A DNA stretch of 64,000 nt from Pseudoduganella violaceinigra DSM 15887 (lineage in GTDB: Bacteria; Pseudomonadota; Gammaproteobacteria; Burkholderiales; Burkholderiaceae_D): NCBI RefSeq assembly GCF_000425385.1, contig NZ_KE384361.1, positions 188,811-252,810 of the forward strand, read 5' to 3'. Made by a program: the position numbers and the translations under genes. The notes below the pieces were generated by a model. That model had not been told where the DNA came from. It saw only the letters and a program-made list of their open reading frames with translations, and did no database searches. The first letter of the stretch is position 1. Each line of letters starts with the position of its first letter. Positions 15,629-25,100 of the stretch are shown in pieces.

Positions 15629-17484
15629 TCCTTCACCCTTTCCTCGCCGGCCATTACGGTAACGCAAGCGAATGAGTTGACGCTGCAGTACATCTGGAAG
15701 AAGCGCTGCAGCACGGCGGCCAGCATCAGCGGCGTGCCATCGCTGTAGGCGCCCTTGGCGAATTCCAGCACCAGTTCATGCCCGCGCCGGAATCCGGGCA
15801 CCGGGCCGCCCCGCACAGGACGCACCGCGCGCCTGCATTCGAAGCGCACCAGCGAACGCGCCTGCCGGGTCCCGCCGGGGCTGCCGGCGCTGTTGGCCAA
15901 TTCCAGCAAGCGCTGCACCATCGCCAGCGCGCTGCCTTCGCGGCTGGCCGAAAGCTGGTCCAATGTCACGTGATTCAGGTTCAGCAGGGACAGCACGCGC
16001 CACAGCTGACGTCCATCCAGCGGCGGCATGACCTGGGCAGTCGGCTGCACCAGGCAGCGCACCGGCAGTACCCCCGCCGAGGCCGGAGCACGGAAGGTGG
16101 ACTGCCCGGGCGGATCGGGACGTATCTCTTCCGCCAGCCGGCGATTGGTGCACAGGGCGCTGGCCGACACCAGCGGCATCCTGGTAAAGCCCGCCTCGCT
16201 GTCCACGTCCAGGAAGGACAACAGCACGTCGGTGCCGCCGGCGCGCGTGCCGCTGCCGGGCACGCGCCGCGCCAGCCATTGGGTGCCGGTCTGGCCATGC
16301 AGGACCCGCCCAAAGTCATAGTAGGGCGTCAGGCGCATGCCGCCCTGGCCGTCGGCGTAGCTGGCCTCCACCTTCAACAGTGAATGGATCTCGGTGCTGG
16401 CTTCCTGCCGCGCATCGGGCACCAGCCGGTATTCATACTGGCGCTGGTCCAGGCGCAGCGTTTCCGTGGTGCGCGGGAACAGATTGATCGCGGGCGTGCA
16501 TCCGAGCAGGAACTGGCCGGCATGCAGGGAGATGCCACTTGGCGGGCGATGCGTCACCAGCAAGAGCAGGTCCGCCTGCTGCTCCCTGCGCGGGCCGGCG
16601 CTGAAGCCGCGCAATGTCTGGCCCAGGCGGCCGGCATCGAAAAACAGGTATTTGCGCGGATAAGCGAAATATTCCTGCAGTTGGCGATAGGCCGGATGCG
16701 CCTGGCCGGCTTCGGGCAGCACGGCATCTTCCGCCCCGAAGCCCGCCTCGTCCCAGCTGGCCGCTTCGCCCAGGCGGTGGGCGGCGCGGCGACCGCCTGG
16801 CACCACTAGGATGCGCTTGACGTGGCAGAGCAGCCAGTCGTACAGCGCCCCGGCGTTATGCCAGCTGTCGTGAAGATGAAAACGCAACCGTTCCGGCGCG
16901 ATGCAATCCTCGCCGCTGCCGAAGGCCATGCCGTTGTTGCATACGAGGCTCAGGCGCAGGACGCCCGCCACTTCGGGCTCGCGTTCCAGGCCTGGATGGG
17001 CGCTGGCCTCCTCAAAGCCGGCGCTGGCCACCGACATAGGCCACAGCGTCAGCGGAAAGCAGGTGCGGAACTGGCACTCCACTTCCGCCGCACCGGCGGC
17101 GCGCTGTGTCGGGATGGCGCTGGCCACCAGCGGCGTATGGGCCGCGACATGGCGCCCGGCGCTGTCCTTGCCCTTGGCTGGATCGGCCGCCATCTGCACG
17201 ATCGTCATCGGCGGCAGCGGGGCCATGCTGTTCGGCAGTAGCGCTTCCAGCAGCGCGGCCGCCATATCGGGGGCTTCATTGTCCAATTCCCGCCGCACGC
17301 GGCCGGTGAGGAAGGCGAACGATTCAATCAGGCGCTCGACGTGCGGATCGGCCGATTCCAGCTCCCCCAGCTCCAGACGGCGCGCCGTCTCGGGATGCTG
17401 GCGGGCGAATTCGCGCCCGGCGTTACGCAGATAGTCCAGCTCGCGCTGGTAATAGCCGTACAGTTCGTCCTCGCCCCTGCTCAT
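15601..17484 (-). CDS. tssF: T6SS baseplate subunit TssF
   Basis: TssF (627 residues, normal for the family) is the large wedge protein of the T6SS baseplate. The N-terminus is characteristic: LYGYYQRELDYLRNAGREFA, then HPETARRL and DPHVERLIESFAFLTGRV. A central YPRKYLFFDAG and the late LLSLNLNH block also fit. Its start overlaps the tssE stop by 4 bases, indicating translational coupling. Confidence 0.95.
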   Translation of the reverse strand: MSRGEDELYGYYQRELDYLRNAGREFARQHPETARRLELGELESADPHVERLIESFAFLTGRVRRELDNEAPDMAAALLEALLPNSMAPLPPMTIVQMAADPAKGKDSAGRHVAAHTPLVASAIPTQRAAGAAEVECQFRTCFPLTLWPMSVASAGFEEASAHPGLEREPEVAGVLRLSLVCNNGMAFGSGEDCIAPERLRFHLHDSWHNAGALYDWLLCHVKRILVVPGGRRAAHRLGEAASWDEAGFGAEDAVLPEAGQAHPAYRQLQEYFAYPRKYLFFDAGRLGQTLRGFSAGPRREQQADLLLLVTHRPPSGISLHAGQFLLGCTPAINLFPRTTETLRLDQRQYEYRLVPDARQEASTEIHSLLKVEASYADGQGGMRLTPYYDFGRVLHGQTGTQWLARRVPGSGTRAGGTDVLLSFLDVDSEAGFTRMPLVSASALCTNRRLAEEIRPDPPGQSTFRAPASAGVLPVRCLVQPTAQVMPPLDGRQLWRVLSLLNLNHVTLDQLSASREGSALAMVQRLLELANSAGSPGGTRQARSLVRFECRRAVRPVRGGPVPGFRRGHELVLEFAKGAYSDGTPLMLAAVLQRFFQMYCSVNSFACVTVMAGEERVKEWLPATSSR

Positions 17485-17957
17485 TCACCCTCCCTGACAG
17501 ATACCTTGAAACTGACGGGCTCCAGCCGTCCATCCACGACCACCCGGCCTTCGATGGCGACTTGCAGCGCCTGCCGGCTATTCGGATTGACTTCCACCTC
17601 CACCTGCACCTCGCGCAGGCGCGGCTCGAAGGCAGCGACAGTGTCGCGCACCAGGTCGCCCAGCCGGCGGCGGTGCTTCAGGTCCGCCGCATGCAAGGCC
17701 GTGTAATCGGGCAAGCCGTAATCGATCACGCTGCGCGGCCGGTCCGCCAACTGCTCCAGCGACGCCGCGCAGCGCGTGTTGAGCAAGCGATCCAGTTCGG
17801 TGGCGATCGACTGCTCCAGCGCGGACAGCGTCAAGCCGCCGCCACCGCGCCGGGCCGCAGCCCAAGGCAGGAAGGCGGAACCGCCCTCCCCGTCCTCGTC
17901 GCCGAAGCGGTCGAACAGGGGCGCTCGCGCGCCCCGCAGCAGCTTGAGATCGGCCAC
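17481..17957 (-). CDS. tssE: T6SS baseplate subunit TssE (gp25-like)
   Basis: This 158-residue gp25-like protein is the baseplate initiator of sheath assembly. Recognisable segments are LFDRFGDE near the start, SIATELDRLLNTR, SVIDYGLPDYTAL, the helix AAFEPRLREVQVEV and the ending EPVSFKVSVREGE. The stop of hcp lies 3 bases upstream and the tssF start overlaps this stop, so the gene lies inside one continuous operon. Confidence 0.93.
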   Translation of the reverse strand: MADLKLLRGARAPLFDRFGDEDGEGGSAFLPWAAARRGGGGLTLSALEQSIATELDRLLNTRCAASLEQLADRPRSVIDYGLPDYTALHAADLKHRRRLGDLVRDTVAAFEPRLREVQVEVEVNPNSRQALQVAIEGRVVVDGRLEPVSFKVSVREGE

Positions 17958-17960
17958 CGC

Positions 17961-18443
17961 TTATGACGCCGTGTTGGTCTTCATGTCCCACTTGCCCGGC
18001 GCGGTACCCTCTTTGCTGGAGTCCGACTTTTGCGCCGTGTAGTCCCACTGGATGGCGGTGAAGTTCAGCGTCACCGTCTCGGCCGGCTTGTCGCCGCCGG
18101 AAGACGCCGCGCTGATGCTCGAGATCATGACTTCCTTCAGCGTGTAGACCATCAGCGGCATCACGAGGCCGGCCTCGTTACGGCCGATGGTGACGATGCA
18201 ATCGCCGATCTTGCCGCCTTCGCAGCAGGTCTGGTTCATCAGCGGCGAGGACTTGTCCATATACTTCGAGATGGTGAAGTCCTGGACATTGGGCTTGCCG
18301 GAGGTGCGCTCCTTGTTGCTGACGTCGCTGGTCATCTGCATGGCGACGGCATGGCTGTAGGACAGGCATTCGATTTTGCCGACATAGTCCTTCAACAGGC
18401 ATTCGCCGGCGATGCCAGGCATGTCGAGAATAATAACGTCCAC
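17961..18443 (-). CDS. hcp: T6SS inner tube protein Hcp (TssD)
   Basis: This 160-residue Hcp stacks in hexamers to form the expelled tube. Family signs are DMPGIAGECLLKDYVGKIEC at the start, NVQDFTISKYMDKSSPLMNQ and the ending block LNFTAIQWDYTAQK. It starts with GTG at 18443 behind AAGGAG. No extension domain is fused, so it is a structural Hcp and not a cargo-bearing one. Confidence 0.95.
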   Translation of the reverse strand: MDVIILDMPGIAGECLLKDYVGKIECLSYSHAVAMQMTSDVSNKERTSGKPNVQDFTISKYMDKSSPLMNQTCCEGGKIGDCIVTIGRNEAGLVMPLMVYTLKEVMISSISAASSGGDKPAETVTLNFTAIQWDYTAQKSDSSKEGTAPGKWDMKTNTAS

Positions 18444-18474
18444 GTAGGTCTCCTTGGGTTAGGGTTGCATGCGC

Positions 18475-20043
18475 TCAGGCGGCGGCTTCGGGCAGCTCTG
18501 CCACCATGCGGATCGAAGCGGTCAGCTCCTCCAGCTGGAAGTGCGGGCGCAGGAACACGGTGGCCTTGTAGACCCCTGGTTTGGCCGGATCTTCGGTCAC
18601 GTCGATGCGCGCTTCGCGCAGCGGATACTGGGCCTTCAGCGCCTGCGAGGCGTTGTCGTTGACCAGCACATAATCGGCGATCCAGTTGTTGAGGAAGGTT
18701 TCCACATTGGCGCGCGAAGTGAAGCTGCCCACCTTGTCGCGCATGATCACCTTGATGTAGTGGGCGAAGCGCGAGGCCGCCAGGATGCACGGCAGCTGGG
18801 CCGACAGGCGCGCGTTGGCGTTGGCCAGCGCCTTGCTGTACTGGATAGGCTTGTTGGCCGTCTGGCCGCCGAAGAAGGCCGCATAGTTCTCGTTCTTCTT
18901 GTGCACCACGGCGATGAAGCCCAGGTCGTTCAGCTCTTTCTCGCGGCGGTCGGTGATGGTGATTTCGGTCGGGCATTTCATGACCTGGTCGCCTTCGCCG
19001 GTGTTGAAGGTATGCACCGGCAGCCCCTCCACCATGCCGCCGCCTTCGACGCCGCGAATCGCCGCCGTCCAGCCGTAGCGCGCGAATGCCGCCGTGGCGC
19101 GCTGCGCCAGCAGATAGGCCGAGTTGCCCCACAGGTAGGCCGCGTGGCGCGCTGCCGGATCGCTGATCTTCGGCTCCTCCAGCTGGCCAAACTCGTTCAG
19201 CTTGTAGTCGAAGTCGCCGAACTCCTCGAAGTGGAAGGTACGGGCCGGAATGGTCTTGTCGCCGTATGGCAGGCGCACCAGATAGTGCGGCAGCGTCAGC
19301 GCCACGTAGCGCGCGTCCTCGCTGGCGCGGAAGGCGCGCCAGTCGGCGGCATCGGCCGCTTCGAAGGTCTTCGACAGGTCGCGCGGATTGCCCAGGTCGG
19401 TGAAGCTGCGCAGGTCGAACAGCGCCGGCGAAGCCGCCAGCAGGATCGGCGCATGCGCCATGGCGGCCACGCGGGCCAGCTCGCGCACCAGCGTCATGTC
19501 GGTCGGGTTGCGGCCGATTTCAAAGTCGGCCACCAGCATGCTGTAGGGATTGCCGCCGAAGGTGCCGTATTCCTCTTCGTAGATTTTCTTGAACAGCTGG
19601 CTCTGGTCCACGTCGACCGCCTTGCTCAAGTCGTCGCCGATTTCGGTCTTGCTGGCATTTAGCAGGCGCAGTTTCAGGCGCGGGCCGGTCTCGCTGGCCT
19701 TGACCAGGCCATGCAGGCCGCGCCAGGAGCTCTCCAGCTTCTGGAATTCCTGGCTCCGCATCAGCTGTCCCAGCCGGTTGCCCAGTTCGGCGTCGATGCG
19801 GGCGATGGCGTCGCCCATGGCTTTCAGCAGGCCTTTTTTCTCGTTGCTGAGGATCTTGCCTTCGGCCGTACACATGGCGAACTGGTGCAGCATGCCGCGC
19901 GCCTGCTCCATCAATTTTTCGTCGCCTTCAGGCGAGGCGTCGGCACCGTTGGACAGCATCACCATATCGCTGTCTTCGATGATTTTATTCAGCACCTTTT
20001 CCCAGTTGGCTTTGGCGCTTTGGTCGATTGTCGCTTCGGTCAT
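18475..20043 (-). CDS. tssC: T6SS sheath large subunit TssC
   Basis: TssC (522 residues) makes the contractile sheath together with TssB. Diagnostic features include FQKLESSWRGLHGLV, YGTFGGNPYSMLVADFEI, the AAMAHAPILLAASPALF helix, ARYVALTLPHYLVRLPYG, and the C-terminal FASRANVETFLNNWIADYV-type region (here FTSRANVETFLNNWI). It sits 12 bases after tssB. Confidence 0.96.
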   Translation of the reverse strand: MTEATIDQSAKANWEKVLNKIIEDSDMVMLSNGADASPEGDEKLMEQARGMLHQFAMCTAEGKILSNEKKGLLKAMGDAIARIDAELGNRLGQLMRSQEFQKLESSWRGLHGLVKASETGPRLKLRLLNASKTEIGDDLSKAVDVDQSQLFKKIYEEEYGTFGGNPYSMLVADFEIGRNPTDMTLVRELARVAAMAHAPILLAASPALFDLRSFTDLGNPRDLSKTFEAADAADWRAFRASEDARYVALTLPHYLVRLPYGDKTIPARTFHFEEFGDFDYKLNEFGQLEEPKISDPAARHAAYLWGNSAYLLAQRATAAFARYGWTAAIRGVEGGGMVEGLPVHTFNTGEGDQVMKCPTEITITDRREKELNDLGFIAVVHKKNENYAAFFGGQTANKPIQYSKALANANARLSAQLPCILAASRFAHYIKVIMRDKVGSFTSRANVETFLNNWIADYVLVNDNASQALKAQYPLREARIDVTEDPAKPGVYKATVFLRPHFQLEELTASIRMVAELPEAAA

Positions 20044-20055
20044 GGTGGTCTCCGC

Positions 20056-20598
20056 TTATGCTTTATCGGTACCGGCTTCACCGGCGGCGCCATCTTGCTT
20101 GCCTTCTTCCTTGCCCTTGTCCGCAGCAGGCTGGGCCTGGCCCAGCTTGACGCCCCAGGTGGCGAAGGTCGGGTCTTCCCGCACGGCCTCGGCCAGGCGC
20201 TTGTGCAGGCGGTCGTTGCCGTCGATCTTGGCCATCAGGTCGCGCAGCTGCTGGCGTTGCGCGAACAGTTCATCCAGGCCCTTGACATGCTGGACCAGGT
20301 AATCGGGTTCGAAGTGGTCGAGCTTTTCGAACGTCACGGCACCGGACAGGCCCTCGATGCCCTTGATTTCCAGGGTCGGCGAGATGGTTTTCATCACCTG
20401 GTCAAAGTTGTCGCGGTCGATCTCGATGAAACGGCGCTTGGGCATGGGTTCCTCGGTGGCCCCGAGGTCGGCCAGGATCCCCACCACCATCGGCAACTCG
20501 CGCTTGGCGCTGGCGCCGCCGGTTTCCACGTCGTAGCTGATCTGGACCCTGGGCGGACGATTGCGTTCCAACCATTTCTGACTGCTTTCGGTAGACAT
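20056..20598 (-). CDS. tssB: T6SS sheath small subunit TssB
   Basis: TssB (180 residues) is the partner of TssC in the sheath. It shows the usual opening SSQKWLERNRPPRVQISYDV, then LPMVVGILADLGA, RRFIEIDRDNFDQVMK and FEPDYLVQHVKGLDELFAQR. The C-terminus ends in a Lys/Glu/Ala-rich tail. No ClpV gene is found near it, although TssB/TssC sheaths are normally recycled by ClpV. Confidence 0.95.
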   Translation of the reverse strand: MSTESSQKWLERNRPPRVQISYDVETGGASAKRELPMVVGILADLGATEEPMPKRRFIEIDRDNFDQVMKTISPTLEIKGIEGLSGAVTFEKLDHFEPDYLVQHVKGLDELFAQRQQLRDLMAKIDGNDRLHKRLAEAVREDPTFATWGVKLGQAQPAADKGKEEGKQDGAAGEAGTDKA

Positions 20599-20695
20599 CG
20601 CTTACTCCCTGTTAGGTGCAACGATTGAATGAGCGCCGGCCCACACGCCGGCGCCGCTGCTTGCACTGCTCTTTATCATGCTTGAAGCGTGACAC

Positions 20696-21142
20696 TCACT
20701 TCCTGCCGCCCGGCGCCGGCCGCACGCCGCGCCGTACCACATCGTCCCAGGTACGGAACAGGTTCAACGGCAGCCCCGCCTGCGGCGCGTGCTCGGGATC
20801 GGGGCGAAAATGGCCCGAACTATTGCTCCACCAGCGCAGGTTGCCGCTTTCGAAATACGCTTCGCCGGCATACATCACCGGCTCGCCGCGCGACAGCACG
20901 GCATGGCGCAGACGCGGATGCACCAGGGTCTGGCCGTCCGTCGTGCGCACGAACAGGTAGCGCGCGTTGGGCACGTACAGGCCGCGGCCGCCTTCGCCGC
21001 GCATGCCATAGCTGCCATGCCATTCCTGCAGCGTGTAGATATCCCTCGGCCGCTGGGCCGGCAAGGCCAGCGGCCGAAGGTTCGGATACACGCGCGGCTG
21101 CACGCGGCGCTGCGGCGCGCCTGCCTGCAGCTTAGCGGCCAC
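20696..21142 (-). CDS. Unknown protein inserted between tssA and tssB
   Basis: This 148-residue protein overlaps the tssA stop by 11 bases, so it is part of the T6SS operon. It is not a standard Tss component. No signal peptide or membrane helix is present. The sequence has a basic Pro-rich start, then YLFVRTTDGQTLVHPRLRH, PVMYAGEAYFESGNLRWW and SNSSGHFRPDPEHAP. The last part resembles a short module (GEI-x-V-x-x-G-x-L-x-x-I-x-N-x-S-GHYRP) often seen in polymorphic-toxin C-termini and their relatives. It may be an effector or an accessory protein. Confidence 0.7.
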   Translation of the reverse strand: MAAKLQAGAPQRRVQPRVYPNLRPLALPAQRPRDIYTLQEWHGSYGMRGEGGRGLYVPNARYLFVRTTDGQTLVHPRLRHAVLSRGEPVMYAGEAYFESGNLRWWSNSSGHFRPDPEHAPQAGLPLNLFRTWDDVVRRGVRPAPGGRK

Positions 21143-22193
21143 GTGTACCCAGCAAGCGGTACAACTGCTTCAGGTCGCTTTCGCTGTCGAGCAGTTCCTG
21201 CAGCAGCTCGGCCAACGGCATGCCGCCCCAGGCCACGGCCCGCTTGACCAGGTAAGGCACCGGGCTGTGCGGCTCGGTGCGCAGTAAAAAGTCGGCCACC
21301 TCATCGAGCCGGCGGAACGCTTCCTCGCGGCTGCGCGGCGCGCCCGCGCTGTCGGCCGGCCGGCTGGTCGGGATTTCCTGTACGCTGCCCATGTTTTCCT
21401 CCTCTTCCGTCTCTTCTTCCTGCCATGGCACGCCTGCCAAGTCCTGCAATGACCGGAAACAGTCATCGAGCCGGGCCTCCAGACCGCCCAGTGCCGGCGC
21501 CTCGTCGCCCAGCAAACCGTCCAGCACGATGGCCAGGCGGTCCAATGCCACGCCCACGCTGTGCAGCTGCACCCGCAGGTCGGTATAGAAATGCGCCGGC
21601 GTCATCGAGACAGCCGCGCTGAAATGCTGGCGTCCCAGTGTCGGCTCAGACGGCGGCGCATTGCGGCTGTTGGCCGGGGCCGGGGCCGGCTGCTGTTCAT
21701 TGCGCAGGACCCGGTCCCATTCCATCAGGGTGAACAAGCGTCCCGCCGGCGTCGCCCCGGCCGCCAGCTGGATCGAACCGAGGGCGATGGCGCCGTGCTT
21801 GTTGAGCCAGATAAAGGTCGACAAGCGTGATTCGCCATCGCGCGGGTGCAAGCCCTCCCAGTATTTTTCCAGCAGGCTGGTGATCAGTTGCAGGCCATCC
21901 ACCAGACCGGCCAGGCCGCGCTGGCGCAACCAGGCTTCAGCCAGCCAGGCCGCCAGCTGCAGATCCTTGCTGCGGCCCGCCAGCGCCTTCTTGCACAGGG
22001 TTTCAACCACATCCCATGCGGCGCGCTTCGGCTGCTGGACCCAGATGCCTTGCGGCAGCGAGGGATCGTCCTCGCGCCGCGCTTCGCGGATCTGGGCATA
22101 CACCGGATCGTGGCGCAGCCAGTCACCGCAAGGATCGGCGCCGGGAATCGGTTCCAGCAGACTGCTGTGGTCGGTGGTGGTCGCTTGCATCAT
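21132..22193 (-). CDS. tssA: T6SS cap/baseplate coordinator TssA
   Basis: This 353-residue TssA contains the ImpA N-terminal domain: LLEPIPGADPCGDWLRHDP, PKRAAWDVVETLCKKALAGR, SKDLQLAAWLAEAWL and EKYWEGLHPRDGES. The C-terminal part has PHSPVPYLVKRAVAWGGMPL and LLQELLDSESDLKQLYRLLG, typical of short TssA proteins. It overlaps the tssM end by 4 bases. Confidence 0.93.
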   Translation of the reverse strand: MMQATTTDHSSLLEPIPGADPCGDWLRHDPVYAQIREARREDDPSLPQGIWVQQPKRAAWDVVETLCKKALAGRSKDLQLAAWLAEAWLRQRGLAGLVDGLQLITSLLEKYWEGLHPRDGESRLSTFIWLNKHGAIALGSIQLAAGATPAGRLFTLMEWDRVLRNEQQPAPAPANSRNAPPSEPTLGRQHFSAAVSMTPAHFYTDLRVQLHSVGVALDRLAIVLDGLLGDEAPALGGLEARLDDCFRSLQDLAGVPWQEEETEEEENMGSVQEIPTSRPADSAGAPRSREEAFRRLDEVADFLLRTEPHSPVPYLVKRAVAWGGMPLAELLQELLDSESDLKQLYRLLGTRGR

Positions 22194-25100
22194 GGCCTCG
22201 CAATCAGGCGTTGGGTTTCATCGCCGGGCGCCGCGGCCGGGAAGACCGGGAAGGCCAGCACTTCTTTTTTCTGCGCCGGCATGACCGCCAGACGCAGGTA
22301 GACGCGGGTCCGCTGCCCGCCGGGCGCTGCCGGCAGCTCGAAGCGCAAGGTCGACGGCCGCGCCGGGCCGCTGGCCGGCAAGCCATGGCGGGCCAGCAGG
22401 CGCAGCAGCGACCACGGTTCATTGAAGCGGTACACCGCCTGGCGGCCCTCGACCTTCAGGTAGCGGTCGCTGCCATCCTCCAGCGGCAGGTCGGCCACGT
22501 TATCGGCCCAGCGCAACGTGAGCACCATCGGCATACCGGGCCGCCACGGCAGCTGCTGCACCGCACCCTTGGTGCCGCCATCCCAGCTGATGGTTTCATC
22601 GCCGCTTTGCAGCATCCAGGCAGCAATGCGGTTGCCACCGAGTTCGCCCGCCAGCGCGTTATTGCCGTCCGCCTCGCCCGTATTCCCGACACGGAAGCGC
22701 ACTCCCAACAGGTAACCGGCACTATCGGCGCCCTCGGCCGCCGGCAGCAAAGGCCCCAGGAAGCGGCGTGCGCTGGCGCTGGCGGCGACGAATTCGCGCG
22801 CCCGGCCAGGCGCCATGCGCTGGCTGTCCGGCGCCAGCTGGTCATACAGCTGCAGGTAGGCCAGCACATCGTCCAGGCTGGCCGCTTCGCTGTTGCGGCC
22901 CGCTTCGGCAAAAGGGAAATGCCCGGCCAAGGTGCGCCGGAACTGTTCGCGCAAGGCCAGGTAGGCGTGATCCAACTCGGCCCGGCCCAATGCCAGGCAG
23001 CGGCTGGCCAATGCCGAAGCCAGGAAGCGGCGCCGTTCGCTGAACAAGTCGGAACCGCCGGTCGCCGGGGCGGATTTGTTTGTCAAACTCAAGCGCGCTG
23101 GCGCCAGCACCACCCCGTCCGATCCCTGGGCGGCAATGGGCCCCTGGCAGTTGCGCCCATCGGCATTGGCCAGGTCGTTGCGGATAAAGGCGTGCAACTG
23201 GGCCATGCGGGCGTTCGGCTGTTTCTCCTGGAAGCGCGCCAGTTCGGCGGCGATCTCGCTCCAGCGCCGCGCCGGGGCGCTGGACAGGTTGCCCTGGGCA
23301 GCTTCGGCCAGGCGCAGCAAGGGCTGGGCCTGGCGCACCGACGCTTCGATACGCGCTTGCTGCGCCAGCAGGTAATCCTCCAATGCCTGGGCATCGCCGC
23401 CTGAGAAGCCTTGCGCCGCCGGATTGGGCGTACCCTGCCACCAGTCGAAACCGCCGTCGCGGGGCCGGTACAATCCCCCTTCCACCAGCTCGCGCTCCAG
23501 CCAGCGCAGGCCGGCATTGGCTTGCTGCGCAAGGGCATCGGCCAGGATGCGATGCTGTTCCGGGGCATCCAGGCCGTCGAGCGTCTCCAGCAACGCGGTC
23601 AGCAGCTTCTGGGCCTGCCCCAGGCGCTGATACGTGTCGGCTTCGCTGCTGCCGGACGCCAGCGCCGCGCCGGCCGAAGCCAGCAGGCTGTCGGCCAGGC
23701 GCTGCCCCGTGTAGCGCCGCAACTCCGGCTGGAATGGCAGGGGAAACCCTGGCACTTCCTTGTCCAGGTAGGCGCGCGCCTCGTTCGCCTGCAACAGCGT
23801 CTGGTTCAGTTTCTTCATATCCCACAAGGGTCCCAGTCCTTGCCGCGCCAGCGCTTCCGGCGCGCCGGCTTCCGCCATGAAGGCCTGCCGCGACAGGCGT
23901 TCCAGCCCGGCCTGCAGGTTGGCCAGCTCCGGCGTCAAGCCGAGCTTCCCGTCGCCGCCTCGCTGCACCAGGGCATGGCCGCCGCCGACCGGATCGGTCA
24001 GCTCGCGCAGCAGGCGCTTCACCTGTTCGGCGCGCTGCTTGCGCGCCCAGTCGGCGGCATCCTGGCCCAGCAAGCTGTTGGCCTCCACCTTGCGCAGCAA
24101 TTCGCCATAGGCCTTGCCTTCGCCGCTCTCGGCTTCGTCCATCCAGCGCAGCGTGGGCGCGGCGAGCCAGGCGCTCAGTTGCTGCAGCGCCGGAATCAGG
24201 CCGTGCTCCTGGTCGGCGCTGCCGAGGGCGCGTCCCGCGCGCAAATGCTCAGCGACGTCATGCGCCGCCCGCCGCGCCGGGTGGTTTTCGATCATGCTGG
24301 CCAGAAACTGGCCATGCTCTTCGTGGAATGCGCACAGGATGCTTTTCACTTGCCGCTCGCGCTGCAGCTGCGCGTCTTCCGGCGGGTACTGGTTGTTCAG
24401 CGCGGCCTTGAGCAGCGGGCTGGCGCCATACGCCGTCTCGGTCGGCAATTCAAAGGCGCCGGTGTAGGCCGCCACCTTGACCAGGTCGCGGTATTCGCCC
24501 TGGTGCAATTGGTGCAGGCTGTCCAGGTGCTTGCGCGCCTGCTCGAACAAGCCGGCGTCGGCCACATAGCGGTCCAGGCGCTTGAAAGCCTGCGCATCCG
24601 ACAGGACTGCGCCGGCGCTCAATTCCGCGTGCTCACCGCCGGCCCTGATATGGCAAGCCCTTTCGTCGCTCAGGTTATACGTGGCGCGGTCTTTGGTGGC
24701 GCCGGTCTGTTCTTCCACCGATTTGTTGAGAGCCTTGTCCAGCGTGCGGTAGACGATATTCTGCAAGCCTTTCCCGAACTGCCCTTCGACACGCCGGTCC
24801 AGGTCCTGCCAGCCGGTCCACTGCCACGACGCCGGGATCGCCAGCTGCGACAAGCTGCCATGGCTGTCCAGCATAGCGGCCACGATGTGCTGCGATGACG
24901 TCTTGTAGGCGTCATACTCCATATGGCCCTTTTTCTCGCGGTCGGTGGTGCGGCGTTCCTGTTCCTGGTTGATGTCTTTCAGGGCACCGTGCAAGCGCTC
25001 GGCCTGGATCTTCAGGGCGGCATGCCCCCACAGCAGCGCCCCGCCCCAGATCACCAGCACCGCAGCACAGGCGGCAGCCCAGCGGCGCACCCCCTTGTTG

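Noticed and set aside
23411..24898. 495-codon plus-strand frame inside tssM
   Set aside because: Low-information Gln/Arg/Ala-rich translation antiparallel to a well-identified TssM.
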